A DNA stretch of 64,000 nt from positions 97,755 through 161,754 of the forward strand of contig JAQSCO010000014.1 of assembly GCA_029945445.1 (NCBI GenBank). Direction: 5' to 3'. The stretch comes from Lacunisphaera sp. Its GTDB lineage: Bacteria > Verrucomicrobiota > Verrucomicrobiia > Opitutales > Opitutaceae. The notes beneath the pieces were generated by a model. That model worked only from the letters and a program-made list of their open reading frames with translations, had not been told where the DNA came from and ran no database searches. Below, one piece after another: positions 15,679-26,248 of the stretch. A program made the position numbers and the translations under genes. Positions within the stretch are counted from its first letter, which is position 1; the number at the start of each line of letters is the position of its first letter.

Positions 15679-16797
15679 TCAAGCCATGATCGGGATGCTC
15701 GCGTGGACGGTCGTGCCCTTGCCGGGCTCGCTGTCGATGCGCAGTTCGCCGCCGAGGCGGAACATGATGCGGCGGGCGAGCGCCAGCCCAAGGCCGAGAC
15801 CCTGCTGCTCAAATTTCTTGCGGTCGTGCTGCTGGAACATCCCGAGCTGCTGCAGCTGCTTGGGCGTCATCCCGCGGCCCTCGTCGGTGACGGTGAGCCG
15901 GAGCTTGCCGCCTTCGGGCTTGAAGGTCACGCGGACGGGCGAGTCCTTGCGGGAGAAGTTGAGCGCGTTGTCCACCAGTTCCTCGGCGAGCGCGGTGCAT
16001 TCGGCCGGGCCGCAGCGCAGGCGCGCGCCCGCGATGTCGAGCGTGACATCGGCGGCGCGCTTGTGGCGGTCAATGGCGGCCTTGGCGCCGGCAGTGAAGG
16101 CGTCGGTGACCTGCTGGCCCTCGAGCAACTCGGCGGGCGGGCGGTTGGGCGCGTCGAGCGCGATGATGTGGAGATAATTCCGCAGCGTGCGGTGCAGGCG
16201 CTTGGCTGAGGTGAGGATGTCGCGCAGGATCGGGCGGATCTCGTCCTTGCCGAGGTCGTCGAGTTCCTCCTCGAGCATCTCGGTGAGGCCGAAGACGCCG
16301 GCGAGCGGCGTGAAGAACTCATGCGGCAGCGTCGCGTGCAGGCTGCTGCGGAGCTGGTCGATGACGCGGTTCTCGAGATGGCGGCTGATCTCGGCGCGCT
16401 TGAGGCGGGCCGCGACGGCGCGGGTGAGGTCGCCGAGCGAGAAGGGCTTTAAAAGAAAATCGTCGGCGCCGAGCTCCATGCCGGCGCGCGGGTTGGCGTA
16501 GGACGGGTCGCCGGTCATGAGCACGAACTGCCGGTCGGCCAGCTCGGGGTCGAGGCGGAGCTGCTTGAGGAAGCCCTTGCCGTCCTGCCCGGGCATGTCG
16601 ATGTCGCAGACGATGACGTCGGGCAGGTGGGTGCGGGCCAGCTCGGCGCCGAGGGCGGTGTTGGGCGCCTGCAGCGTGCGGTAGCCGAAGGCCTCGAGGC
16701 CCTCGACCAGGACGGGACGGAGGCGCTGGTCATCATCGATGACGAGCACGGTCTTGAGGCCGGCGCCGGGCGCCGGACTGGTCGGGGTTTCGGACAT
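15679..16797 (-). CDS. Receiver-histidine kinase hybrid protein, paralogue of 7715-8845
   Basis: A 372-residue protein with a receiver domain (about 14-133; acidic residues at 21-23, phospho-acceptor Asp65 in CDIDMPG, Lys118 in LLKPFS). The kinase dimerisation helix has HEFFTPL (His159), and the ATPase domain contains EELVDNALNFSRKDS, DEGRGM and QQGLGLGLALARR. It lacks any sensor or membrane part. Domain order and motifs match the protein at 7715-8845, so the two arose by duplication and flank the acyl-CoA genes on opposite strands. The ATG at 16797 is chosen because the longer frame adds a low-complexity, unconserved extension. It probably takes phosphate from another kinase and acts on a downstream partner. 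Confidence 0.85.
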   Translation of the reverse strand: MSETPTSPAPGAGLKTVLVIDDDQRLRPVLVEGLEAFGYRTLQAPNTALGAELARTHLPDVIVCDIDMPGQDGKGFLKQLRLDPELADRQFVLMTGDPSYANPRAGMELGADDFLLKPFSLGDLTRAVAARLKRAEISRHLENRVIDQLRSSLHATLPHEFFTPLAGVFGLTEMLEEELDDLGKDEIRPILRDILTSAKRLHRTLRNYLHIIALDAPNRPPAELLEGQQVTDAFTAGAKAAIDRHKRAADVTLDIAGARLRCGPAECTALAEELVDNALNFSRKDSPVRVTFKPEGGKLRLTVTDEGRGMTPKQLQQLGMFQQHDRKKFEQQGLGLGLALARRIMFRLGGELRIDSEPGKGTTVHASIPIMA

Positions 16798-17076
16798 GGG
16801 CCACCAGCATGAGTGATGTTGGGCGCGTGGCAATATTTCTGACCGGATGAACGCCGTGAAGCTTGTTCGACGCGGAACGTCTGCTGGTGGGTTGGTCACA
16901 CCCACAGGCTGGCCGATCTCCACCTCGCCCTCGGTTCGCGCGCCCGTTCGCGCGGCTACACCGCGGCGGTCATTGCGACGCGGGCGCCGGGCAGTCCGAC
17001 GTCGTGAAGCTGCTGCGGGGGGAGGGAATGGTCCGCGGCTCCCGAAGTCCGGCTTGTCTCAGCGGCGCCGCGCGTC

Positions 17077-18183
17077 ATGCTGCGGCGCATGACGACCACG
17101 GAGGTCTCGATCCGGCCCGCAATGATCAACCATGTGATCAAGGGTCTGCTGTTCCTGGGCGGCACGCTGGGGCTGGGACTGCTGGCCGGGCAGTTCGCGT
17201 TTCTCGACGAGAAGATGCAGGAGCGCGGGGTGCAGCTCGGGTTCGGCACCGCGTTTGGGGCGGGCGCCGTGTTGTGCGGCCTGGCCACCAGCCGCAATGT
17301 CGCGGCGCTGATCTGGCGGCCCCGGCTGACGCTGAATCCCGAGGGCGTGCGGCTCCGCTGCTGGCGCGGCGTGGGGTTCACGGGATTTTTCCGGGACGTT
17401 TACCGGATGCAGGAGCACTGGATTCCGTGGGACGATTTCGGCAAGACGGAGGCTTTCACCCACAGCGTGAACGGCATCCCGGTGGAACAGGAGCTGCGCA
17501 TCCAGACCACGCGGGGGCTGGTGGCGTTCCGCTGGGACGTGTTCAGCCCGAGCGTTCCGCGCATCCAGCGCACGATCCTCGACTACATTGATGAGCAGTT
17601 TCGCGGCCCGAAGCGGGTCACGGCGCGCCTGCCCGATCTCCAGCGCTTGCGCTGGCAGCAGCCGCTGCAGCTCAAGTTTCCCGTCGTGCAGTGGTGGTGG
17701 GCGCTGCTGGCCCTGGCCGCCGGCGCGCTGGCCGGGTGGCAGGCCGAGGCCGCGGCCGGGTCGGCCGACTGGCTGGGGTTTGTCGGGTTCCTGGGCGTGC
17801 TGGGCGGGCTCACGCTGGGCAACATGTGGCGGCAGGGCCGGCGCAACGCCGTGGTGGAATTCCGCAGTGACGGCCTCGCGCTCGGTCCCTCCGTCAATGC
17901 GCTGCAGGTCATCCCCTGGGCGGACATCCAGTTCGTGCGGCCGCAGACCTCCACCAGCGTCACCGCCGGCGGCTCGGGCGGTCCGGCGGTGTTCAACGGG
18001 CTCGAGCTGCGCAAGCGGGACGGCAGCTACTTTAATTTCGAGGGCCTCAACGGCGCGGGGTATGAGCGGTTGCACGCGCTGCTCGAGCCACCCCTCGATG
18101 CCGTGATCGCCGCACAGCAGCGCATCGCCCACGGCGAGGCGCCCGAAGCCGCCGCCCAAGCGGCCGGCCTGGCGCCGCGCTGA
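17077..18183 (+). CDS. Hypothetical integral membrane protein
   Basis: A 368-residue protein I do not recognise. Hydrophobic stretches at about 21-40, 55-70, 205-222 and 236-256 suggest two membrane hairpins. Each is followed by a soluble beta-rich segment: residues 85-200 with WIPWDDFGKTEAF, and 265-345 with VIPWADIQFVRP. The two soluble parts look alike (a Trp-Asp turn, then strands, like a PH-like or bacterial PH fold), suggesting an internal duplication. The ATG at 17089 (MTTTEVS) is an equally good start. The gene is isolated: 279 bp of apparently empty DNA precede it and 15 bp separate it from the convergent asnS. Confidence 0.6.
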   Translation: MLRRMTTTEVSIRPAMINHVIKGLLFLGGTLGLGLLAGQFAFLDEKMQERGVQLGFGTAFGAGAVLCGLATSRNVAALIWRPRLTLNPEGVRLRCWRGVGFTGFFRDVYRMQEHWIPWDDFGKTEAFTHSVNGIPVEQELRIQTTRGLVAFRWDVFSPSVPRIQRTILDYIDEQFRGPKRVTARLPDLQRLRWQQPLQLKFPVVQWWWALLALAAGALAGWQAEAAAGSADWLGFVGFLGVLGGLTLGNMWRQGRRNAVVEFRSDGLALGPSVNALQVIPWADIQFVRPQTSTSVTAGGSGGPAVFNGLELRKRDGSYFNFEGLNGAGYERLHALLEPPLDAVIAAQQRIAHGEAPEAAAQAAGLAPR

Positions 18184-18198
18184 AGCCCGGTCCGGCGC

Positions 18199-19599
18199 TT
18201 AAAATTCCGCCGTGCCCGGCGTGCGGGCGAAGGGGATGACGTCGCGGATGTTGGCGACGCCGGTCACGAACATCAGCATACGCTCGAAACCGAGGCCGAA
18301 GCCCGCGTGCGGCACGGTGCCGTAGCGGCGCAGGTCGAGATACCACCAGTAGTTCTTCTCGTCGAGGTGGTGCAGCACCATGCCGGCGCGAAGCTTGTCG
18401 AGGCGCTCCTCACGCTGGCTGCCGCCGATGATTTCGCCGATCCCGGGGACGAGCAGGTCCATCGCGGCGACGGTCTCGCGGCCGTCCGCGCAGCCGTCGG
18501 TCTGGCGCATATAGAACGCCTTGATCGCGCGCGGATAATTGTAGACGGTGACCGGGCACTTGAAGTGCTCCTCGGTGAGGTAGCGCTCGTGCTCCGACTG
18601 GAGGTTGTCGCCCCACGCGACCGGATGCTCCCAGGTCTTGCCGCTCTTGCCGAGAATCTCGACGGCCTCGGTGTAGCTGCAGCGGACAAACGGCTTGTCC
18701 AACACGAAGTCGAGGCGCGCGAGCAGCTCCTGGTCGACGAACTTGGAAAAGAACTCGAGGTCGCCGGCGCAGTGGGCGCGGACGTCGCGGATGAGGTATT
18801 TCACGAACTCCTCGGCGAGGTCCATGTCGCCGTGGAGGTCGCAGAATGCCACCTCGGGCTCGATCATCCAGAACTCGGAGGCGTGGCGCGAGGTGTGGGA
18901 GTTCTCGGCGCGGAAGGTCGGGCCGAAGGTGTAGACGTTGCTCAGCGCGCAGGCGAAGATCTCGGCCTCGAGCTGGCCGGAGACGGTGAGGAAGGTTTTC
19001 TTGCCGAAGAAATCCTTGGCGTGGTCCACGTGCTTGCCGCCTTCGGCCTTCGGCGGGTTCTCGAGGTCGAGCGTCGTCACGCGGAACATGTCGCCCGCGC
19101 CCTCGGCATCGCTGGCCGTGACGATAGGCGTGTGGACGTAATAGAAGCCCTTGTCCTGGAAAAACTGGTGGACGGCATAGGCCAGCCGGCTGCGGACGCG
19201 GAAGACGGCGCCGAAGAGGTTCGAGCGCGGGCGCAGGTGGGCGATCTCGCGCAGGAATTCCATCGTGTGGCCCTTCTTCTGGAGCGGGTAGGTGGCGTCG
19301 GCCTCGCCGAGCACGGTGAATTTTTCCGCCACGACCTCCCACTTCTGGCCGCCGCCCTTGGACTCGACGAGCTTGCCGCTGACCTCGACGGACGCGCCGG
19401 TGTTGGCCTTGGCGATGTGGACGTAGTCCGGCAGCGCGGCGTCGACGATGACCTGGAGGCCCTTGAGGCAGGAGCCGTCGTTGAGCTCGATGAACGAGAA
19501 GGCCTTGGCATCGCGGCGGGTGCGGACCCAGCCTTGGAGGAGAATGGCGTCGGCGGGTGCGGTGGCGTTGAGGGCGTCTTTGACGAGGGTGCGGATCAT
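18199..19599 (-). CDS. asnS: Asparaginyl-tRNA synthetase
   Basis: A 466-residue class IIb synthetase that charges tRNA-Asn with asparagine. The N-terminal OB fold contains [20 protein letters not shown]. Motif 2 is [20 protein letters not shown], and motif 3 is [15 protein letters not shown] near the C-terminus. Length equals E. coli AsnS (466). The start [11 protein letters not shown] at 19599 matches the family; the longer frame upstream translates a repeat and is rejected. A full-length antisense frame over this gene is a GC-rich shadow. Confidence 0.97.
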   Translation of the reverse strand: MIRTLVKDALNATAPADAILLQGWVRTRRDAKAFSFIELNDGSCLKGLQVIVDAALPDYVHIAKANTGASVEVSGKLVESKGGGQKWEVVAEKFTVLGEADATYPLQKKGHTMEFLREIAHLRPRSNLFGAVFRVRSRLAYAVHQFFQDKGFYYVHTPIVTASDAEGAGDMFRVTTLDLENPPKAEGGKHVDHAKDFFGKKTFLTVSGQLEAEIFACALSNVYTFGPTFRAENSHTSRHASEFWMIEPEVAFCDLHGDMDLAEEFVKYLIRDVRAHCAGDLEFFSKFVDQELLARLDFVLDKPFVRCSYTEAVEILGKSGKTWEHPVAWGDNLQSEHERYLTEEHFKCPVTVYNYPRAIKAFYMRQTDGCADGRETVAAMDLLVPGIGEIIGGSQREERLDKLRAGMVLHHLDEKNYWWYLDLRRYGTVPHAGFGLGFERMLMFVTGVANIRDVIPFARTPGTAEF

Positions 19600-19656
19600 G
19601 GGGAGAAGCGCGCAGCCAAGCGGTTCGCCGTGTCCGAGGCAAATCAGGAAACGCCG

Positions 19657-19728
19657 TGTAGGGCCGCCGCTTGTCGGCGGGCCGGCTGACGAACGCACCT
19701 CGGCCCGCCGTCAAGCGCCGGCCCTACA
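19657..19728. repeat. Family C palindromic repeat upstream of asnS
   Basis: Arm 1 (19657-19684) begins TGTAGGGCCGCCGCTTGTCG. Arm 2 (19701-19728) ends CAAGCGCCGGCCCTACA. The arms pair over 28 bases with two mismatches. It lies between the acyltransferase stop and the asnS start, both on the minus strand. It is the same family as 12986-13043. Confidence 0.85.
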
Positions 19729-19740
19729 TTGGGCGGCAAA

Positions 19741-20874
19741 TCAGGAAACGCGGGCCTCGAGCCGCGCGACCAGCCGGCGGCCGAGCGCGATGCCGGGCAG
19801 CTCGATGGCCTGCCAGGTCGCCCAGGAGATCGCCCCGGCGACGATGAGCAGCATCAGGAACGCGAGCGGCGTGACCAGCGGACCGTCGAACGGCAGGCCG
19901 TCGTGCCATTGCAGGTAGAAGAACTGCATTACGGCGAAATGCACGAAGTAGAGGCTGTAGCTGATTTTCCCGAAGAAGACGACGAGCGGGTTGACGAGCA
20001 GCGGCGACCGCAGGTGGTGCAGCGCCAGGCCGAACAGCAGGAAGGCCGTCCCATACGCCGCCGTGACAAAGAGGGACGGCGGCAGCACCGGCGGCATTTG
20101 CCAGAAGAGTGCGCCGGCGCTCAGCAGGAAGGCGGCGAGGCAGGCCCAGCCGATGCGGCGGTCGGGCCGGTCGCGGCTTTCGCGCTGCAGGTAGTAGAGC
20201 AGGATGCCGCAGGCGAAGACCGGCAGCTCCCCGAAGATCCAGAAGAACTTGAAGTTCTCCGCGAGGTAGGCGAAGCGGGCCGGGTAGTTCGGCGTGAGCA
20301 GCGGCGCGAGCCACGCGTTCATCAGCGGGCCGAGCACGAGGGTGATGACGAGGAGTCGCAGCGCCCACGCGCGCGTCGGGACGAATTTGAAGAGCAGCGG
20401 CAGCAGCAGGTAGAACGAAGTCTCCGCGGCGATCGACCAGCCGCCCGGCACGACCGAGTTGATGGTTTCGGGATGCCAGCCATGCAGGAAGAGGGCGGTC
20501 AGCATCACATGGGCCGAGTCCAGCCCGCGCGGCGCCCAGAAGCGCGGCCCCAGGCCGACCAGCAGCACGAAACCCACGAGGCCGACATAAAACATGGGCG
20601 CGACGCGGAAGAAGCGGCGGACGAAGAAATCAGCGACCGGCCGGCGTTCGGCCGGCCGCCGCGTTTCATTGGACAGGAACAGGGCAAAGGCGCTGGCGAC
20701 GAAGAAGAGCTGCACGCCGAGCGCGCCGTTGCGACAGAGTTGGACGGCCCATTCCGAGGTTGGTTTCGTCCACTGGCCCGCGTGGGTCAGCACCACGCCG
20801 AGGATGGCGTAACCGCGCATCGCATCGATCGCGGCGAGATGCGGCGGGGCGGCGGGGGTGGGGGCGGCGGTCAT
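19741..20874 (-). CDS. OafA/YrhL-type membrane acyltransferase
   Basis: A 377-residue polytopic protein of the acyltransferase-3 family, which transfers acetyl or other acyl groups to sugars of surface polysaccharide at the inner membrane. The opening HLAAIDAMRGYAILGVVLTH has the Arg-Gly motif and the conserved His of the first helix. The FFVRRFFRVAPMFY and SIAAETSFYLLLPL blocks, and KISYSLYFVHFAVMQFF near the end, are also typical. About ten membrane helices are expected. Start ATG 20874 is chosen because the upstream residues are unlike the family. Substrate is unknown; surface-glycan genes lie further along the window. Confidence 0.88.
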   Translation of the reverse strand: MTAAPTPAAPPHLAAIDAMRGYAILGVVLTHAGQWTKPTSEWAVQLCRNGALGVQLFFVASAFALFLSNETRRPAERRPVADFFVRRFFRVAPMFYVGLVGFVLLVGLGPRFWAPRGLDSAHVMLTALFLHGWHPETINSVVPGGWSIAAETSFYLLLPLLFKFVPTRAWALRLLVITLVLGPLMNAWLAPLLTPNYPARFAYLAENFKFFWIFGELPVFACGILLYYLQRESRDRPDRRIGWACLAAFLLSAGALFWQMPPVLPPSLFVTAAYGTAFLLFGLALHHLRSPLLVNPLVVFFGKISYSLYFVHFAVMQFFYLQWHDGLPFDGPLVTPLAFLMLLIVAGAISWATWQAIELPGIALGRRLVARLEARVS

Positions 20875-20943
20875 GCGTGGGCAGCATGCGCGCGCCGGCC
20901 GCGGGGCCAATCAGAATTGAGGCGGGCAGTCAGGATTGGTGGA

Positions 20944-21013
20944 GGCGGAGTGCCCTCACTCCGCGAGGCAGGCGCAGCGCAGTCGCAAATCCGCGGGGTG
21001 AGGGCACCCCGCC
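20944..21013. repeat. Palindromic repeat, family F
   Basis: Arms GGCGGAGTGCCCTCACTCCG (20944 on) and CGGGGTGAGGGCACCCCGCC (to 21013) pair over 22 bases with two mismatches around a 26-base loop. It lies in the gap between two minus-strand genes and could end transcription from the peptidase gene at 21029. Confidence 0.75.
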
Positions 21014-21028
21014 CCCATTCCTGCCGCC

Positions 21029-22831
21029 TCAGCGCTCAATACCGACCGGGTAGAGCAGGTAGCGGTCGTCGTAGAATTTGCTGCGCGCGTAGAACCACTG
21101 CAGCCGCGCGGTCGGGTCCGCAGCGAACTTCGGGTCGGCGGCGAGCTTCGCCGCGAATTCGGCTTTCAGTTTTGGGTCATCCGCGAGCATCTGCTCCGCC
21201 ATGGGCGCGACGACGTAGCCCTCGATGTATTCGGTGCGCTGGAGGATCTCGTTGAAGAAACCCCACGCGCAGAGCGAGTCGTTGCTGGCGGGCTCGAGCA
21301 GGAGCACGGCCAAGTCGCCCAGCGGCTGGTCAGTGGAGATGCGCACGGAGCCGGCGGGGAAGGTCTCGGTGCGCGGCTCGGCCTTCACATCGGCCGAGAA
21401 AGTGTAGCGTCCCTCGAAGAGGTTCTCCGTGGTGAATGGCTGCAGGCGGCGGTTCTCCAGCCGATACATATCCACGGCCACGGTGCGCGGGGCCGCGAGG
21501 GTTTCCATCGCGAGGCCGTGGGCTTTGAGGCGGGCGATGACCTCGGGCTTGGTGACCGGCACCCAGTAGGCCTTCGGCCGGCTGAGCTGGACGCCGGCCT
21601 TGGGGCTCATGACCGGCAGCGCGGGATAAACCTTGGGGGTGCCGAGCCAGCGGACCTCCTTGATGCCGGAGGCGGGCGAGACGTAGGTGTCGTAGGCGAT
21701 GCCGGCGAAGTCGGCCTTCGTCACGTCCGGCTTGTCCGCGTTGATCCAATTGGCGGCAAGGACCGCGGGCCGCGCGGCCGAGTCGGCGGCGATGGCGGCG
21801 CGGAGGCTGGCGGCATTTTCCCCGACGGTGCGCAGCGCGGCCTCGAGCAGCACATAGGTGCCGAGCACGCGCTGCGGGTAAGGCTTGAGCGAGTGATTCT
21901 CGACGAGGATGGCCGGCAGGTGGCGGAGATCGCCATAGGCGTTGGAGAAGCGCGGGTCGGCGTTGCCGCCGCCGAAAATGCCCTGCGGCAGATCGCGGTC
22001 ATCCACCGCCGTGTTGATCAGTTCGCCGGGGAGGTGGCCGCCGGCCGCGAGCGCGGCATCGACGGCGGGCCGCAAGTGCTGGTCCAGCCAGCGCGCGCAT
22101 TGCGGCGACCACGCGGGGCCGCCGTTCTCGCCGTGGTAGCCATAGGTGATGTCGTATTGGTAATCGATGCCGTCGGTGACGTGCAGATCGAGGTAGAGGG
22201 AGGGCGACCACTTGTTCAGCAGTGCGATCATGCCCTGCATCTCGGGCGTGTCCATTTTCACGTAGTCGCGGTTGAGGTTCAGGTTCTGCGCGGTGGTGCG
22301 CCAGCCCTGGTGCACCGGGCCGCGTTGGTTGGGGCGGTTCCACTCGGAGCTGCGCTCGTGGCCGTCGGCGTTGAAAATCGGGACGAAGACGAAGTCAGCC
22401 TTGTCCAGCAGCGCGGCCTTGCCGCCGAAGGCGAGGTCGCGGAGCAGCATCAGGCCGGCGTCCTTGCCGTCGATCTCGCCCGAGTGGATGCCGGCCTGCG
22501 CGAGCAGCACGGATTTGCCGGCGCCGCCCTTGCTCGCGATGACGACATAGAGCGGGCGGCCCTGCGCAGTGACGCCGAATTGCTGCAGCTTCAGCAAGGG
22601 CGTCGCGGCGCAAAGTTTCTTCAGCCAGGCGACGGTCTCGTCGTAGTTCGGCGTGTCGAGCAGGCCCATCTTTTCCGCGGGGGTGATCCACGGGTTGCCG
22701 GGCTTCGCGATCAACGCCTCGCTCGCGCCGTGCCACGGCGGGGCGGGCGGCAGAAAGTCAGCCGGGCTGGCGGCGAAGGCGGCCGTGAACAGTGAGCAGC
22801 AAACGATGAACGGGCGGAGGCGTGGGCGCAT
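21029..22831 (-). CDS. Secreted M14-family zinc carboxypeptidase
   Basis: A 600-residue exported metallopeptidase. The N-terminus MRPRLRPFIVCCSLFTAAFA is a signal peptide, so the enzyme acts in the periplasm or outside. The zinc motif HSGEIDGKD supplies His and Glu ligands. NLNLNRDYVKMDTPEM and LYLDLHVTDG supply the substrate-binding Asn-Arg and the third zinc ligand His. About 250 residues after the catalytic domain are of unknown fold. The family removes C-terminal residues from peptides or cleaves cell-wall peptides. The frame runs open well upstream of 22831, but that part overlaps the divergent GH28 gene and is not conserved in style. It diverges from the GH28 gene across 121 bp. Confidence 0.87.
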   Translation of the reverse strand: MRPRLRPFIVCCSLFTAAFAASPADFLPPAPPWHGASEALIAKPGNPWITPAEKMGLLDTPNYDETVAWLKKLCAATPLLKLQQFGVTAQGRPLYVVIASKGGAGKSVLLAQAGIHSGEIDGKDAGLMLLRDLAFGGKAALLDKADFVFVPIFNADGHERSSEWNRPNQRGPVHQGWRTTAQNLNLNRDYVKMDTPEMQGMIALLNKWSPSLYLDLHVTDGIDYQYDITYGYHGENGGPAWSPQCARWLDQHLRPAVDAALAAGGHLPGELINTAVDDRDLPQGIFGGGNADPRFSNAYGDLRHLPAILVENHSLKPYPQRVLGTYVLLEAALRTVGENAASLRAAIAADSAARPAVLAANWINADKPDVTKADFAGIAYDTYVSPASGIKEVRWLGTPKVYPALPVMSPKAGVQLSRPKAYWVPVTKPEVIARLKAHGLAMETLAAPRTVAVDMYRLENRRLQPFTTENLFEGRYTFSADVKAEPRTETFPAGSVRISTDQPLGDLAVLLLEPASNDSLCAWGFFNEILQRTEYIEGYVVAPMAEQMLADDPKLKAEFAAKLAADPKFAADPTARLQWFYARSKFYDDRYLLYPVGIER

Positions 22832-22952
22832 GCCAGCAGGGAAAGCAGAATCTTCCGAAAGACGAAGGGAAATTACCCGTGGCCGGCACCGTCGGCGGGA
22901 AACTTTGCAGCCTTCACTTCCGGGCGGAAATTGGGATGCTCCCGGCCGACGC

Positions 22953-24233
22953 ATGAACCTGCCCCGTCCCGTTCTTTTCTGCCTTGGCCTGCTGCTCATG
23001 TCAGCCTGTGGGCACGGGGCGAAAGCCCCGCTGGTCATCACGGACTTCGGTGCGGTCGCGGGCGGCACCGCGCTGAACACCGCCGCGATCCAGGCGGCGA
23101 TCGATGCCGCGGCGGCGCGCGGCGCCGGCACCGTCGTCATCCCAGCCGGAGTTTTCCGCAGCGGATCCATTTTCCTCAAGCAGGGCGTCGCCCTCCACCT
23201 CGCCGCGGGCGCGGTATTGAAGGGCTCGGAAAACATCGCCGACTATCCGAAGCAGCCAACGCGCATTGAGGGACACTTCGAGTCTTGGCGCGTGGCGCTG
23301 GTCAACGCCTCGGGCCTGACCGGGCTGCGCATCAGCGGCCCCGGCAAGCTCGACGGCAGCGGCCCGGTCTTCTGGCGGGCGTTCTGGCAACGGCGGAAGG
23401 AAAACCCCCAGTGCACCAACCTCGAGGTCGAGCGGCCGCGGTTGATGTTCATCGACCGCTGCACCAATGTTCGTATTACGAACATTGCGCTGGAGGACTC
23501 CGGTTTCTGGAACCTCCACCTCTACCGCTGCCGCGACGTGCTCATCGAGGGCGTCCGCATCACCATCCCGGGCGCCAGCGCCGAGCTGCGCGGCCCGAGC
23601 ACCGATGGCATCGACGTGGACAGCTCGCAAAAGGTGACCATCCGGAAATGCTACATCTCGAGCAACGACGACGACATCGCCCTCAAGGGCAGCAAGGGCC
23701 CGCTCGCTGACCACGACGCCGACAGCCCGCCGGTCGAGGACATCCTCGTCGAGGATTGCGAGATCGGCGACGGCAACGGCCTCATCACCTGCGGCAGCGA
23801 GGCGACCGTGGTCCGTCGCGTGACGGCGCGCAATTGCGTGATGTCCGGCCGCGCCACCGTGCTCACGCTGAAGCTCCGGCCCGACACGCCGCAGCACTAC
23901 GAGGACATCACGATCGAGAACATCAAGCTGGCCGGCGGCGGCCGCCTGCTGAACGTCGCGCCGTGGACGCAGTTCTTCGACCTGAAGGGCCTGCCTGCGC
24001 CGGCCCGCACGGTGAACAACGTCACGCTGCGCAACATCACCGGCAGCTACCACGCGCTCGGCACGCTGCGCGGCAACGCTGGCGACACCCTGCGCGACAT
24101 CACGCTGGAGAACATCGCCGTGAAGCTGGCGGATGAAACCTTCGCCCCCGGCCCGGTGCAGAACCTCGTGCTGAAAAACGTTGTCGTGAACGGCCGGCCG
24201 ATCGAGACACCCATGCCGGCCGCGAAGCCTTGA
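22953..24233 (+). CDS. Glycoside hydrolase family 28 (polygalacturonase-like), exported
   Basis: A 426-residue right-handed beta-helix enzyme. The start MNLPRPVLFCLGLLLMSACG is a signal peptide, with a possible lipobox ending at Cys19. TDFGAVAGGTALNTAAIQAA is the typical pectinase opening. Active-site candidates are STDGIDVDS (family NTD/NPD) and SNDDDIALK (family DD). The usual GHG region reads GNGLITCGSE, so the catalytic-support His is not evident. That suggests a divergent subfamily or altered substrate rather than classical polygalacturonase. It would act on uronic-acid-containing glycans outside the cytoplasm. Confidence 0.82.
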   Translation: MNLPRPVLFCLGLLLMSACGHGAKAPLVITDFGAVAGGTALNTAAIQAAIDAAAARGAGTVVIPAGVFRSGSIFLKQGVALHLAAGAVLKGSENIADYPKQPTRIEGHFESWRVALVNASGLTGLRISGPGKLDGSGPVFWRAFWQRRKENPQCTNLEVERPRLMFIDRCTNVRITNIALEDSGFWNLHLYRCRDVLIEGVRITIPGASAELRGPSTDGIDVDSSQKVTIRKCYISSNDDDIALKGSKGPLADHDADSPPVEDILVEDCEIGDGNGLITCGSEATVVRRVTARNCVMSGRATVLTLKLRPDTPQHYEDITIENIKLAGGGRLLNVAPWTQFFDLKGLPAPARTVNNVTLRNITGSYHALGTLRGNAGDTLRDITLENIAVKLADETFAPGPVQNLVLKNVVVNGRPIETPMPAAKP

Positions 24234-24322
24234 GGCTGTGCCGGGTCGAAATCTCACGGATTAGCCGGTTCGCCCGGGTTCGCGTATTTGACCGCGGGCG
24301 CGGCCGCCGCTACATCCCTCGC

Positions 24323-25672
<1,350 letters not shown>

Positions 25673-25728
25673 GAAGTCGGAGGTTGATCGACCAGTTGGG
25701 CACGCGCCGCCGCCAAATCCGCTGGCAG

Positions 25729-25754
25729 AAAAAAGGGCCGCGATCAGGCGGCCC
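25729..25754 (-). terminator. Rho-independent terminator for the Dabb-family gene
   Basis: Read on the minus strand, GGGCCGC (loop CTGATC) GCGGCCC forms a perfect 7-bp stem followed by six T. It lies 25 bases past the stop of the gene at 25780-26145 and is oriented to end it. Confidence 0.85.
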
Positions 25755-25779
25755 CAAGTGAGGACGCGGCAGCGTGCGC

Positions 25780-26145
25780 TCAGTTCGTGGCGTCGAACGT
25801 CGTGCTGTGGTCGCGGATGGGCAGGTAAACCTTATACCACGCCTTCTGCGCGTCGCTGTCGGTGTAGGCCTTGAAGGCATCGGCGTCGGCGAATTCCATC
25901 ACGATGACGTGGGAGCGGTCGCCCTGGGCCTTGAGGGTCTTGGTCCACACGTGCGTGATGCCCTTGTATTGGGCGGGCAACGCTTGGGCGCCGACGAGGG
26001 CGGCCTGGATCTGCTCCGGCGTGGTGCCGGCTTTCCAGGCGACGGTGACGACGTGCATGATGGACTTCGGCGCGGTGTCGGCCGCGAGGGCGGAGGTGGC
26101 GGCGAAGCCGGTGGAGAGGACGAGGGCGAGGAGGAGTTTTTTCAT
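25780..26145 (-). CDS. Exported Dabb-domain (stress-responsive A/B barrel) protein
   Basis: A 121-residue protein with a clear signal peptide, MKKLLLALVLSTGFAATSALA, cleaved about residue 21. The rest, from HVVTVAWKAGTTPEQIQAAL to VIVMEFADADAFKAYTDSDA, fits the dimeric alpha/beta barrel Dabb fold. Proteins of this kind are small ferredoxin-like dimers, often of unknown ligand. Export to the periplasm is the notable point. A strong terminator follows. The gene is convergent with the decarboxylase. Confidence 0.8.
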   Translation of the reverse strand: MKKLLLALVLSTGFAATSALAADTAPKSIMHVVTVAWKAGTTPEQIQAALVGAQALPAQYKGITHVWTKTLKAQGDRSHVIVMEFADADAFKAYTDSDAQKAWYKVYLPIRDHSTTFDATN

Positions 26146-26223
26146 AGGGAAGAAGATTTTTCTGAACGACGGGAGAGACCGTGCAAGTGCAAACAGCAGG
26201 AGGGGCCACTGCCGGCATGCCCA

Positions 26224-26248
26224 GGCGGCGCGCAGCCAAGGCTACGGG
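26224..26248. repeat. REP-like half element overlapping a stop codon
   Basis: On the minus strand the lipoprotein gene ends at TAG, and that TAG is part of CCGTAGCCTTGGCTGCGCGC. The core AGCCTTGGC resembles AGCCTTCGCCAAGGCT found in the short ORF at 10574-10723. The repeat therefore supplies the stop of this gene. Confidence 0.5.

Noticed and set aside
18307..19689. A 460-residue plus-strand frame opposite asnS
   Set aside because: It is Val/Glu/Ala-rich with no family motifs, a typical antisense shadow of a GC-rich gene.
22832..23236. A 135-residue extension of the M14 peptidase
   Set aside because: It overlaps the divergent GH28 gene and precedes a clear signal peptide starting at 22831.
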